Of a stretch of DNA of 64,000 bases, positions 16,995 through 24,933 are shown one piece after another. Below the pieces are notes generated by a model that made no database searches, had not been told where the DNA came from, and saw only the letters and a list, made by a program, of their open reading frames with translations. Position 1 is the stretch's first letter. Each line of letters begins with the position of its first letter. Source of the stretch: Streptomyces sp. NBC_00459 (GTDB lineage: Bacteria; Actinomycetota; Actinomycetes; Streptomycetales; Streptomycetaceae); assembly GCF_036013955.1 (NCBI RefSeq), contig NZ_CP107903.1, forward strand, positions 3,658,001 to 3,722,000, in the 5' to 3' direction. Position numbers and translations under genes: made by a program.

Positions 16995-17579
16995 ATGCGC
17001 CGCGCCTTGATCGTCGTAGACGTGCAGAACGACTTCTGCGAGGGAGGCAGTCTCGCGGTGACCGGGGGTGCCGACGTGGCCGCCGCGATCACCGAGCTGA
17101 TCGGGCAGGCCCCCGCCGGTTACCGCCATGTCGTGGCGACCCGCGACCACCACATCGCTCCCGGCGGCCACTTCGCCGACAACCCCGATTTCCAGCACTC
17201 CTGGCCCGCGCACTGCGTGGCCGGCACGGAGGGCGTCGGTTTCCACCCGAACTTCGCCCCGGCGGTCGCCTCCGGCGCGGTCGACGCGGTCTTCGACAAG
17301 GGCGCGTACACGGCGGCCTACAGCGGCTTCGAGGGCGCCGACGAGAACGGGGTCGCGCTGGCCGACTGGCTGCGGGCCCGCGGGATCGACGAGGTGGACG
17401 TCGTCGGCATCGCGACCGACCACTGCGTCAGGGCCACCGCCCTGGACGCGGCCCGCGAGGGCTTCCGCACCCAGGTCCTGCTGGACCTCACCGCCGGAGT
17501 GGCCGAGGAGTCCACGGACCGGGCCCTGGAGGAGCTGCGGGCGGCGGGCGTGGAGCTGTCCGGCAAGCCAGTGGTGTGA
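16995..17579 (+). CDS. pncA: Nicotinamidase/pyrazinamidase
   Basis: Deamidates nicotinamide to nicotinate, the substrate of PncB. The 194 residues hold the isochorismatase-fold triad: Asp9 in VVDVQNDF, the Lys in FDKGAYTAAYSGF, and the Cys in ATDHCVRATALDA. The metal site is RDHHIAPGGHF. Start is the ATG at 16995 after AAGGAAG; the longer upstream frame is low-complexity. It lies 213 bp after pncB; the gap has a TAGGCT box near 16872 and a GTACGGCC repeat but no gene. Confidence 0.96.
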   Translation: MRRALIVVDVQNDFCEGGSLAVTGGADVAAAITELIGQAPAGYRHVVATRDHHIAPGGHFADNPDFQHSWPAHCVAGTEGVGFHPNFAPAVASGAVDAVFDKGAYTAAYSGFEGADENGVALADWLRARGIDEVDVVGIATDHCVRATALDAAREGFRTQVLLDLTAGVAEESTDRALEELRAAGVELSGKPVV

Positions 17580-17594
17580 CGGCCCTACGCCCGC

Positions 17595-18074
17595 TCAGTC
17601 GCCCAGGACCAGCCACTCACCGTCGCGCATCAGATCCCGGTCGGCCATCTCGGGCACGGTTCCCCACGCCTTGACGACCTCCGGGGTGACCTGGAACCAG
17701 ACGTACGAGGGGCCGCTCTCGCGGGGGTCCCAGCCGTCCTTCGCGGTGAAGGCGTCGCCCACGCCGGCCGGCAGTTCCTCGTGGGTCAGCGTGCGCGCGG
17801 TGCCGTGCATCAGGACCACGTCCCGGGTGGGGCCGAAGCAGAGCCGTACCCGGCCCGAGGCGCTCAGGTTGCGGCCGGTCGGGTTGGTGCGGCGGGTGGC
17901 CAGCCACACCGTCCCGCCGTCCCACCAGAAGGCCAGCGGGACGAGGGTGGGCTCGCCGTCGGCATCCGCCGTGGCGACCCATACGTCGTTGTCCCGGTCG
18001 AGCCGCTCCAGCGCCTCGCGCCTGCGCTGTTCGATGCTGCGGGGTCCGTCGGGGTGAGCTTCGGCTGCCGTCAT
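17595..18074 (-). CDS. Pyridoxamine 5'-phosphate oxidase-fold flavoprotein
   Basis: A 159-residue split-barrel protein that probably binds FMN or F420. Features are LDRDNDVWVATADADGEPTLVPLAFWW, here spanning the first strands (motif core ATADADGEPTLVPL), then VWLATRRTNPTGRNL, RVRLCFGPTRDVVLMHGTA and a C-terminal SYVWFQVTPEVVKAWG. This resembles actinobacterial PPOX-class proteins rather than true PdxH. The substrate is unknown. It is convergent with pncA, 15 bp away. Confidence 0.82.
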   Translation of the reverse strand: MTAAEAHPDGPRSIEQRRREALERLDRDNDVWVATADADGEPTLVPLAFWWDGGTVWLATRRTNPTGRNLSASGRVRLCFGPTRDVVLMHGTARTLTHEELPAGVGDAFTAKDGWDPRESGPSYVWFQVTPEVVKAWGTVPEMADRDLMRDGEWLVLGD

Positions 18075-18204
18075 CCGGCGAGGTTATGGCGTACGCCGGT
18101 ACTTCACATCCCGCGACGGTCCTACGTCGCAGGGCTGAGGGCGGAGACCGGACCGCCGTGGAACTCCCTGGACCACCCTCGACACCCTCGACATCACCGA
18201 CATC

Positions 18205-18567
18205 TCACACCCGCGCCGGCGGCCTCCGCAGGAGCGACCTGATCGGGTGCCACAGCTCCGGGCGCTCCGGGGCCGACGGGACGCCGTTGTCCGGGGCGGT
18301 GCGCCATATCAGGCCGTCGGGGTGGTGGAGGACGGCCGTGATCTCGTCGGGGCTGGGCGGGGCCGCGTTGCCCCGGAGGTAGACCGCCCGCAGGCCGAGG
18401 TTGCGCAGGCGGGTCAGGGCCCTGGCCCGGTTCTGGGCCAGCACCAGGACACGTACGTCGTCCAGTCCGACGCCTGTCGGTCTGCCGGTCGGGGCGGTGG
18501 GGCTGGGCAGGTTCAACGCCACCACCACGCTGCCACTGGGCAGCTTGCAGAAACCTCCTGCGGCCAT
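18205..18567 (-). CDS. Conserved hypothetical protein
   Basis: A 120-residue protein from the ATG at 18567, preceded by GGGGGGTGTGA. It contains a segment VRVLVLAQNRARALTRLRNL followed by LRAVYLRGNAAPPSPDEITA and a Trp-containing C-terminus (LIWRTAP, LWHPI). No membrane segment or known catalytic motif is evident. I do not recognise the family. It lies downstream of the secreted protease gene, separated from it by a terminator, so it probably has its own promoter. Confidence 0.65.
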   Translation of the reverse strand: MAAGGFCKLPSGSVVVALNLPSPTAPTGRPTGVGLDDVRVLVLAQNRARALTRLRNLGLRAVYLRGNAAPPSPDEITAVLHHPDGLIWRTAPDNGVPSAPERPELWHPIRSLLRRPPARV

Positions 18568-18628
18568 GCGGTCACACCCCCCGTGGGACTCGGTGTCAAT
18601 AAGAAAGCCACAGGAGGCACCTAAACAC

Positions 18629-18664
18629 GATCGGCCGCGACCCGCCAGGGGGTCACGGCCGATC
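18629..18664 (-). terminator. Terminator after the M6 protease gene
   Basis: A 15-bp stem with one mismatch (GATCGGCCGCGACCC against GGGTCACGGCCGATC) and a short loop lies 26 bp downstream of the protease stop. Confidence 0.8.
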
Positions 18665-18689
18665 ATGCTCTGACCTGCGATTATGTGGA

Positions 18690-21053
18690 CTACTTCACCG
18701 CAGGGCCCACCTGGACCGAGATCGTGGAGCCGTCCTTGGCCTCCTTGACGATCTTGATCTTGGTGTTGGTGTCAGTGATCTTCACGCCCGCGAGCGGGGT
18801 CGCCGCGTCGTAGTACGTGGAGGTGTGGTCGTTGAAGACCGGCACGCCCTTCTGGGAGGCGACCTTCGTGAGCACGTCCGCCTTGTGAAGCCGGAGCGCG
18901 TCCGTGCGGTACAGGCTGAACGGGGAGTCGTAGGACTGGATGCGGTTGCGCATCAGCGTGCCGTCCGCCCACTTCAGCGGGGTGGGGTGCGCGTCCACCG
19001 GAAGGATCTTGCCGAGACCGTTGTGCGCGGTCACGTTGTTGTCCTTCTGGGAGGTGTCCCACTTCCAGATCAACAGGCCGTTCTGGTACGGGAAGTGCTC
19101 GACCCAGGACGGACGGGTCGTCGAGAAGCCGAAGTTGTACGGGCCGACCTTGAGGGTCTTGTCGTACGACACGTACTGGCGGTTCTCGGCGATGTAGTAC
19201 TGCGCGTAGCTGTCCGTGAAGGACGCGCCGACGCGCTTGAAGCCCTTCGTCTTCCAGGCCGCGTCCGCGCTCTCCGCGTTGTCGGCGAAGAGCGTCGCGC
19301 CGTCGGCGGTGAGGGTGATCTCGTCGGCCGCGAAGCCGGTCTGGGAGACGCCGCCGTCGGACGAGTAGCGGAAGCGCAGGTCGAACTCCTGGCCCGCGTA
19401 GGCGTCCAGGGAGTACGACAGCTTCTTGTACGCGTCCACCGTGCCGGTGAGCGCCGGGTTGCCGCTGCCGTCACGCGGGATGGGCGCGCCGTCGACCGTG
19501 CCGTCGACGGGCTTGAAGGTGACGCCGCCGTCGGTGGAGACCTCGGTGTAGAGGAAGTCGTAGTCGGCCTCGATGTCGTACCAGCCGTCCAGGGCAAGGG
19601 TGGCCGAGGACTTGCCGGTGAGGTCGACCGAACGGGTCAGCGTGTTGTTGAGGTCGTTGTCGCTGCCGCTCCACCACTGGGTCGCGCCCTGTGCCGGGGT
19701 GACGACCTCGGTGGTGACCGTCTTGTTCGGCAGCTGGACGACGAGCGCCTGCGGGTTCCTGGTGTTGTACTCGGCGACGCCCAGCTTGTGGTTCGACTTC
19801 TTTCCGGCCTTCGCCGTGTCGTAGTCGAGCCAGCCCAGCTGGAGTTTGTCCCAGGCGGTCATGTCACCGGGCAGGTTGCCGATGTTGTCGCCGCCGGTGC
19901 CGAGCCAGGAACCGGACGACATCAGGGTCCAGAACCCGGTCGAGTTCTCACCGGTGTTGGTGGTGTCGTAGTGGTCCGGCAGACCGAGGTCGTGACCGAA
20001 CTCGTGGGCGAAGACGCCGAGTCCGCCGTTCTCCGGCTGGATGGTGTAGTCGCCGACCCAGATGCCCGAGTTGCCGATCTCGGTGCCGCCGAGCAGGTTG
20101 CCCACCGGGCCGGTCGCGCCCTTGTCACTGCCGAACGCGAACCAGCGGTGCGCCCAGATGGCGTCCTCGCCCTGCGCGCCGCCGCCCGCGGACTCGTCCT
20201 CACCGGCGTGCACGATCTGGAAGTGGTCGATGTAGCCGTCGGGCTCGTTGAAGTTGCCGTCGGCGTCGAAGTCGTTGCGGTCCCACTGGTCGTACGCGGC
20301 CAGCTGGGTCTTGATCGCCGCGTCGGTCGCGCCGGCTGCCTTCTGCGCCGCGACCCATGCGGCGACCCCGTCCTGCACCGCGTACCAGGCGCAGTTGTCG
20401 GGATCGCAGCTGTTGGACCCGTAACGGGCCTCGTTGTAGGGGACCTTGACCCAGTCCGAGACCGTGCCCTCGATGGAGTAGCGGCCCGAGGACTGCTTCT
20501 CGTAGTACTTCTTCATCGACTCGGTGTTCTTGCCGGTGCCGAAGTAGAGCTTCTTGAAGTGCTCGGTGTTGTAGTCCGCCTGCCAGGCCGTGCTGTTGTC
20601 CTGGGTGCGGTCCGGCGCGGCTATCTCGTTGTGCAGCGGGCCGGGCGTGCCGCCGTAACGGCTGTCGATCTGGTCGCCGAACTCGACGAGGATCGTGAAG
20701 ATCTTGTCGGTCCGCTCGCGGCCGAGCTCGACGTACTTGCCCTTGCCCTTGCCGCTCTTCAGCTGTACGACCTGCGAGCCGTTACGGGTCTGGGCCTTGG
20801 CCTCGCCGGAGATGACCTGCCTGAGGGCTTCCTCACGCTGGGCCTCCTGGGTCGCGCTGAGCGGCCCGTCGAGGTCGTGGTCGGCGTGCTGCTGCTCCGC
20901 CGGGTCGTGCCGGTTCGCGGCCGGCACGGCCGAAGCGCCCTTGCCTGCGCCCGAGTCGGCCTCCGCGATGGCATAGGTGGAGAAAGTGGCGGCGGCTGTG
21001 GCGAGTGCTACGCCGACGGCCGCCGTTCTGAACGTCCAGGGTCTGCTGGTCAC
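18690..21053 (-). CDS. Secreted M6-family metalloprotease (immune inhibitor A-like)
   Basis: A 787-residue extracellular zinc protease. It has a Sec-type signal (TAAVGVALATAAATFSTYAIA), a propeptide-like region to about residue 100, and the M6 catalytic domain with AHEFGHDLGLPDHYD (HEFGH about residues 350-354). Acidic Asp-rich, calcium-binding-like loops (DQWDRNDFDADGNF) precede it. The C-terminal half holds a jelly-roll-type domain (ATLALDGWYDIEADYDFLY) seen in InhA proteins. Start is the GTG at 21053 with GGAGGG 8 nt upstream; the longer frame is non-coding. The upstream region has repeated TTGAC/GTCAA boxes. Confidence 0.92.
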   Translation of the reverse strand: MTSRPWTFRTAAVGVALATAAATFSTYAIAEADSGAGKGASAVPAANRHDPAEQQHADHDLDGPLSATQEAQREEALRQVISGEAKAQTRNGSQVVQLKSGKGKGKYVELGRERTDKIFTILVEFGDQIDSRYGGTPGPLHNEIAAPDRTQDNSTAWQADYNTEHFKKLYFGTGKNTESMKKYYEKQSSGRYSIEGTVSDWVKVPYNEARYGSNSCDPDNCAWYAVQDGVAAWVAAQKAAGATDAAIKTQLAAYDQWDRNDFDADGNFNEPDGYIDHFQIVHAGEDESAGGGAQGEDAIWAHRWFAFGSDKGATGPVGNLLGGTEIGNSGIWVGDYTIQPENGGLGVFAHEFGHDLGLPDHYDTTNTGENSTGFWTLMSSGSWLGTGGDNIGNLPGDMTAWDKLQLGWLDYDTAKAGKKSNHKLGVAEYNTRNPQALVVQLPNKTVTTEVVTPAQGATQWWSGSDNDLNNTLTRSVDLTGKSSATLALDGWYDIEADYDFLYTEVSTDGGVTFKPVDGTVDGAPIPRDGSGNPALTGTVDAYKKLSYSLDAYAGQEFDLRFRYSSDGGVSQTGFAADEITLTADGATLFADNAESADAAWKTKGFKRVGASFTDSYAQYYIAENRQYVSYDKTLKVGPYNFGFSTTRPSWVEHFPYQNGLLIWKWDTSQKDNNVTAHNGLGKILPVDAHPTPLKWADGTLMRNRIQSYDSPFSLYRTDALRLHKADVLTKVASQKGVPVFNDHTSTYYDAATPLAGVKITDTNTKIKIVKEAKDGSTISVQVGPAVK

Positions 21054-21133
21054 TTGAGGGTCCCTCCCCCGCGCCCGTCCACGCGGATGGGGGGTTCCTG
21101 GTTCGGAAGCTCTCCGCGGGCGGTATACGCGTG

Positions 21134-21200
21134 TAGTCAAGTGACGTAATTTGACTAGAGGTTTAGAAGAAAAGACAGACCTTGACTTGAACAGGTCAAG
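21134..21200. promoter_or_regulatory. Two inverted repeats with shared TTGAC half-sites
   Basis: TAGTCAA-10 nt-TTGACTA (21134-21157) and CTTGAC-8 nt-GTCAAG (21181-21200) lie 81-147 bp upstream of the protease start. All four arms share TTGAC or its complement GTCAA. The arrangement fits two dimer sites of one transcription factor controlling the protease gene. Confidence 0.55.
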
Positions 21201-21406
21201 TGCATTATGCGGAGTTGACGTCCGCCATATGTTCGCCATGCGGACACCGGGATCACGTGCCGCCCGCCGCCCGCCCATCGCCCGACCGGCGCGCGGGCGC
21301 GTCCACTTGCTGGACGCCATGACTCCGTGCGCCCCCTGTGCTCCGGAGCCGTGTGTTAGGTCACGCTTACTGCGCGTTCCAGTCGGGCATGGACGCGATT
21401 AGAGTC

Positions 21407-21449
21407 GGTCGGCGGAACGCCGGATGTCCGGTGCAAAGCCAGGCCGACC
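21407..21449 (+). other. Structured 5' leader before the small membrane protein gene
   Basis: Outer arms GGTCGGC and GCCGACC enclose an inner hairpin CCGGATGTCCGG and the string GTGCAAAGCC, 51 bp before the ATG. It could be a cis-regulatory RNA or a DNA operator. The GCAAAGCC string recalls part of the c-di-GMP-I riboswitch, but the rest of that consensus is not convincing. Confidence 0.4.
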
Positions 21450-21499
21450 CGCGCCTCACCCCCCGTTCACCCCCCGAATCCAACGAGGACTCGATTGCC

Positions 21500-21784
21500 A
21501 TGCCTCGTCAGACCGCGCCTCGTCCGACCGTCGCACAGCTCGCCTACGGGTCGTGCACCGTGATTCTCTCGACGCTCGCCATGCTGCTGCTGTCTCAGAC
21601 GAATTCGGGTCCGGGGGTCGCACTGATCGCCCTCGTGGGACTCGTCCTGGGACTGCTCGTCGCCATGACCGTGCCCCGGCCCAAGCCGGCCCGGGCGACC
21701 TCACAGATCGTCGCCTCGTCGTCGGCCGCCCCGGCGCCGCGCGAACGCGTCCCGGTACAGGCCTCTTCGGGCCAGCAGGACTGA
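21500..21784 (+). CDS. Small two-helix membrane protein
   Basis: A 94-residue protein with two transmembrane helices (YGSCTVILSTLAMLLLS and VALIALVGLVLGLLVAM) and a cytoplasmic Pro/Ala/Ser-rich tail. The ATG at 21500 has GAGGA upstream; in-frame extension upstream is not coding-like. I do not recognise a functional family. It is convergent with an RDD gene across a very strong terminator. The structured leader suggests post-transcriptional control. Confidence 0.75.
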   Translation: MPRQTAPRPTVAQLAYGSCTVILSTLAMLLLSQTNSGPGVALIALVGLVLGLLVAMTVPRPKPARATSQIVASSSAAPAPRERVPVQASSGQQD

Positions 21785-21802
21785 CCCGCCCTTCCGCTCC
21801 GC

Positions 21803-21855
21803 CAACGGCGGTTGGGCGGGGCCCGCATGATGCGGGCCCCGCCCAACCGCCGTTG
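21803..21855. terminator. 25-bp perfect-stem bidirectional terminator
   Basis: Arms 21803-21827 and 21831-21855 are perfect reverse complements with a 3-nt spacer, between two convergent genes. The stem is exceptionally long and GC-rich. Confidence 0.92.
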
Positions 21856-21871
21856 CCATCACCGGAGTTGA

Positions 21872-22549
21872 TCAACCGGTGCTGACCACCACCGTCTTGG
21901 CCGCCTTGTCGTGCAGGCCCTGCCTGTACGGCTTGTCGAAGAAGCTCCAGCCTCCCGAGATCGCCGTCCAGATACAGGCACAGCAGAACGCGAACGGGAT
22001 CCACAGCACGAGCGACCGGATGAGCGCGCTCTGCACGGAGGGCGTGGCGCCGTTGTCGAGGTTGGCGACCCGGAGCCGGAGCCACTTCTTGCCGAGCGTC
22101 TGCCCGGTCCGGGAGATCAGGATCGTGTCGTACGCGATGTAGAGCACGGCGGCGATGAACGACTGGCCGAGCGAGCGGCCGTACTCGATCTTGTCGCTGT
22201 CGACGTCGTACTCGTTGACGTTGAAGCCCAGGGTGATCAGCCAGACGACGACACCGACGAGGATCATGTCGATGAGCCGCGCGAGCACACGCCGGCCGCC
22301 GTCGGCGAGCGGGGGCATGCCCGAGAGGGGGTCGCCTGCACCGCCGTACGGGTCACCGCCGCCGCCCGCGTACGGCGGGCCGCCACCTCCATAAGGGGTG
22401 CCGCCACCTCCGTACGGCGAGCCGCCGCCGATGGGGCCTGAGCTGCCGTACGGATCGCCTGCGCCGTACGACGGAGGCGGTGGCTGCTTCCTGAACGGGT
22501 CGTCGTCCGGTGGCTGCTGACCGGAGCCGGGGGGCGGTTCGCTGCTCAT
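21872..22549 (-). CDS. RDD-family membrane protein with Gly/Pro/Tyr-rich N-terminus
   Basis: The 225 residues comprise a disordered N-terminus of about 85 residues rich in GGGxPYGGG repeats, then an RDD domain: RVLARLIDMILVGVVVWLI (motif Arg and Asp), a second helix around IAAVLYIAYDTILI, GQTLGKKWLRLRV, and a final helix. RDD proteins are small transporter-like membrane proteins of uncertain substrate; some exchange Na+/H+. A second RDD gene follows upstream on the same strand, 132 bp away. The repeats keep the reading frame and are probably genuine. Confidence 0.88.
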   Translation of the reverse strand: MSSEPPPGSGQQPPDDDPFRKQPPPPSYGAGDPYGSSGPIGGGSPYGGGGTPYGGGGPPYAGGGGDPYGGAGDPLSGMPPLADGGRRVLARLIDMILVGVVVWLITLGFNVNEYDVDSDKIEYGRSLGQSFIAAVLYIAYDTILISRTGQTLGKKWLRLRVANLDNGATPSVQSALIRSLVLWIPFAFCCACIWTAISGGWSFFDKPYRQGLHDKAAKTVVVSTG

Positions 22550-22681
22550 GGCCCGAGTGGACCGCGAACCACCCGCCTCCGCATCCGGCGAGGGGCCGTC
22601 CGGGCTACCGGATCAGGTGATGCGCACGCCGTACCCGCCCCACCCACGTCGAACGTACGGCCGCCGCACGCCTGTGTGCGC

Positions 22682-24160
22682 TCAGCCCGCCACGAAGGTG
22701 TGCGCCGCCTTGTCGTGCCAGCACTGGCGCCACGGGCGGTCGAACAGACACCACAGGACACCGACGATGCCGATGCCCAGCAGCCCCGGGACGGCGTAGA
22801 CGAGCCAGCGGCGCAGGGCCCCGCCGAACGACGGGGGCTCGTGGCCCTCGATGTCCCGCACCTCCAGGCCGACCAGCTTCTTGCCGAGAGTGCGGCCCCA
22901 CTTGGCCGTGGGCCACGCCTCGGACAGGATCCCGGCCAGCAGCAGCACGGCCAGCACGATGCCCAGATACAGCCCGGTCGTGCCGTCCAGCAGCCACACG
23001 GTCACGGTCTCGCCGGAGAGCTTGGCCGCGTCGATCTTCTCCGTGATGTGGTCGACGGCCATGGTGCCCAGCGGCACGGCTGCCGCGGCGGTGAGTGCGC
23101 CGACGACCAGGGTGTCCACGAGCCGCGCGAACAGCCGCTTGCCGAGGCCCGCCGGACGGGCCGACGCCTGTCTGCGGGCGGCGGCCTGGAACACGTCCTC
23201 GACGGGCGGCTTCCAGGGCGCGAGGCGCCGTTCCCCGCCCTCCTCGGGTCCGCCCGGGCGGGGTGCCTGCATGGCCCAGGAGGGCTGGCCGCCGCCGCTG
23301 CCGGGGGCCATGGCCGCTCCGGCGCCGGGCGTGTTCTGCTGGGGGACGGCCGGGGTCGTGGGCAGCAGGGCCGGATTCGCGCCCTGGGCCGCCGACGCGC
23401 GGGCCGCCGCGGCCTTTCCGGCGCCGAAGCCGCGGCCGTTTCCGGGCGAGGGTGCGGGCGCGGGTGCCGTGACCGGGCCCTGCGCGCCCTCCGGCGAGCC
23501 CGCGCTCCCCGGCTGCGCGCCGCCCGCCCCGCCTTCGCGCTCCGTGCGCGGGGAGAGCGCACGGAAGGTCATGGTGCCCTCGGAAGGCGCGGGGCCACGG
23601 GTGCCGGGGACGCCTCCCTCGGCGCCGGCTGCGGCCGGTCCCGGGGTGGGCCGGCGGAACACGAACGTGCCCGACTCGGGCATGTCACCGGCGTCCGGCT
23701 CCATCGGCGGGATCGTCGCCGAACCGTCCGTACGGGCCGACCGCCCGTCCGGCTGGACCGGGGGCTCGTTCACAGCTCTGGGGTCGGCGGTCCTCGGGGA
23801 GGCGGCCGGCGCCGGGAAGCCCCAGGAGACATGGCGGTCCCGGTCGCCGCCGAACCCGGACTGATGGGAGCGGTCGGCGCCCCACGCGGACGCCGGTTCG
23901 GGCCGGCTGCCGTGCTGGGCCTCGGCCGGGGTCGCCCGGCGCGGCTCGGCGCCCGGCGAGTGCGGTTCCTCGTCGAAGAAGTGCGGCCCGGTCTCCTCGA
24001 CCCGCGCCGCGGCGGGCGCGCCGTCGGACTGCGCCGGGCGGCTGGTGCCCGGCACCCAGGCGGTGCCGTTCCAGAACCGGACATATCCAGGAATGGACGG
24101 GTCCGGGTAAAACCCTTCGCGGGGCCTGTCGTCACCGGGGGCCGGGGTTGGGGCGCTCAT
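22682..24160 (-). CDS. DUF2510-RDD membrane protein
   Basis: A 492-residue protein. Residues 15-38 match DUF2510 (GFYPDPSIPGYVRFWNGTAW), a short domain common at the N-terminus of actinobacterial membrane proteins. A disordered Ala/Pro/Gly-rich linker of about 270 residues leads to a C-terminal RDD domain (LGKRLFARLVDTLVVGAL, then LGIVLAVLLLAGIL and WGRTLGKKLVGLEV). It lies beside another RDD gene and is divergent from ssgG, as I recall in S. coelicolor. Function unknown; a cell-envelope or division role would be speculation. Confidence 0.86.
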   Translation of the reverse strand: MSAPTPAPGDDRPREGFYPDPSIPGYVRFWNGTAWVPGTSRPAQSDGAPAAARVEETGPHFFDEEPHSPGAEPRRATPAEAQHGSRPEPASAWGADRSHQSGFGGDRDRHVSWGFPAPAASPRTADPRAVNEPPVQPDGRSARTDGSATIPPMEPDAGDMPESGTFVFRRPTPGPAAAGAEGGVPGTRGPAPSEGTMTFRALSPRTEREGGAGGAQPGSAGSPEGAQGPVTAPAPAPSPGNGRGFGAGKAAAARASAAQGANPALLPTTPAVPQQNTPGAGAAMAPGSGGGQPSWAMQAPRPGGPEEGGERRLAPWKPPVEDVFQAAARRQASARPAGLGKRLFARLVDTLVVGALTAAAAVPLGTMAVDHITEKIDAAKLSGETVTVWLLDGTTGLYLGIVLAVLLLAGILSEAWPTAKWGRTLGKKLVGLEVRDIEGHEPPSFGGALRRWLVYAVPGLLGIGIVGVLWCLFDRPWRQCWHDKAAHTFVAG

Positions 24161-24415
24161 GTCCGTCGTCCCGTATCTGCTCGGGGGTCATTTGGGGTGC
24201 CCCACATCTATCAGACCGGCGCATGCGCCGATGCCCCTCCCGCGCTACCTACTCCCTTCGTGACAGCTTCTGCCATCTGTCGCGACGGCTGCGACACCGT
24301 TCGCAAAAAACTTCTCCGAAAAACCTCTCGGAACCCGCGTAATGCTGACGCCTCCCCGCGCTCTCTCCTCGTACGGGCCCGATGCGGGCCCCTGAAACGA
24401 GAGGAAGTGCCCGTC

Positions 24416-24910
24416 ATGAGTCACGCCATGAACACCGTGGTGGAACGGGAACTGGAGCTGAAACTCATCCTGTCGCCGGAGCGGAGCATTCCCGTCCCCG
24501 CCCGCCTCACCTACCGGACCAACGATCCGTTCGCCGTCCACATCGCCTTCCACATCAGCTCCGAGAACCCGGTGAACTGGACGTTCGCCCGTGAACTCCT
24601 GGTCGAGGGGGTGTTCCGGCCGTGCGGGCACGGTGACGTCCGGGTGTGGCCGACGAAGGTCGACGGGCGCAGCGTCATCCTGATGGCGCTGAGCTCACCC
24701 GACGGAGACGCCCTGCTGGAGGCGCCCACCGCTCAGGTGTCGGCGTGGCTGGAGCGCACCCTCCGGGCGGTCCCCCCGGGCTCTGAGGCCGAGCAGCTCG
24801 GCATCGACGACGGCCTGGCCGAGCTGCTCGCACCCACCCCTGGCTGTTACGACGAGCTGTGGCTTCGCGACCCGTGGCCCTCGGACGAGTCGCAGGACGG
24901 GGAGGGATAG
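24416..24910 (+). CDS. ssgG: SsgA-like sporulation/cell-division regulator, probable SsgG
   Basis: A 164-residue SALP protein. The family core is clear: VVERELELKLILSPERSIPV, LTYRTNDPFAVHIAFHI, NWTFARELLVEGV, GHGDVRVWPT, and DALLEAPTAQVSAWLERT. SALPs are actinomycete-specific and guide septation and wall remodelling in sporulating hyphae. Its position between RDD genes and the FAD-oxidase/hppD genes matches ssgG of S. coelicolor from memory; SsgG affects septum-site placement there. The ATG at 24416 has GGAAG upstream; a second ATG 12 bp on is possible. Confidence 0.88.
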   Translation: MSHAMNTVVERELELKLILSPERSIPVPARLTYRTNDPFAVHIAFHISSENPVNWTFARELLVEGVFRPCGHGDVRVWPTKVDGRSVILMALSSPDGDALLEAPTAQVSAWLERTLRAVPPGSEAEQLGIDDGLAELLAPTPGCYDELWLRDPWPSDESQDGEG

Positions 24911-24933
24911 GGATGACGCCCACCTCAAGTGGT

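Larger units (their letters stand above)
21054..21499. other. Divergent promoter region between protease and small membrane protein
   Basis: 446 bp without a gene. The left part carries repeated TTGAC/GTCAA boxes and has low GC; the right part (21407-21449) can fold into a branched hairpin before the ATG at 21500. No ORF with coding character is present. Confidence 0.7.

Noticed and set aside
21355..21450. c-di-GMP-I riboswitch before the small membrane protein gene
   Set aside because: GCAAAGCC and GGTCACGC strings recall the consensus, but their spacing and the paired regions do not fit. Kept only as an unexplained structured leader.
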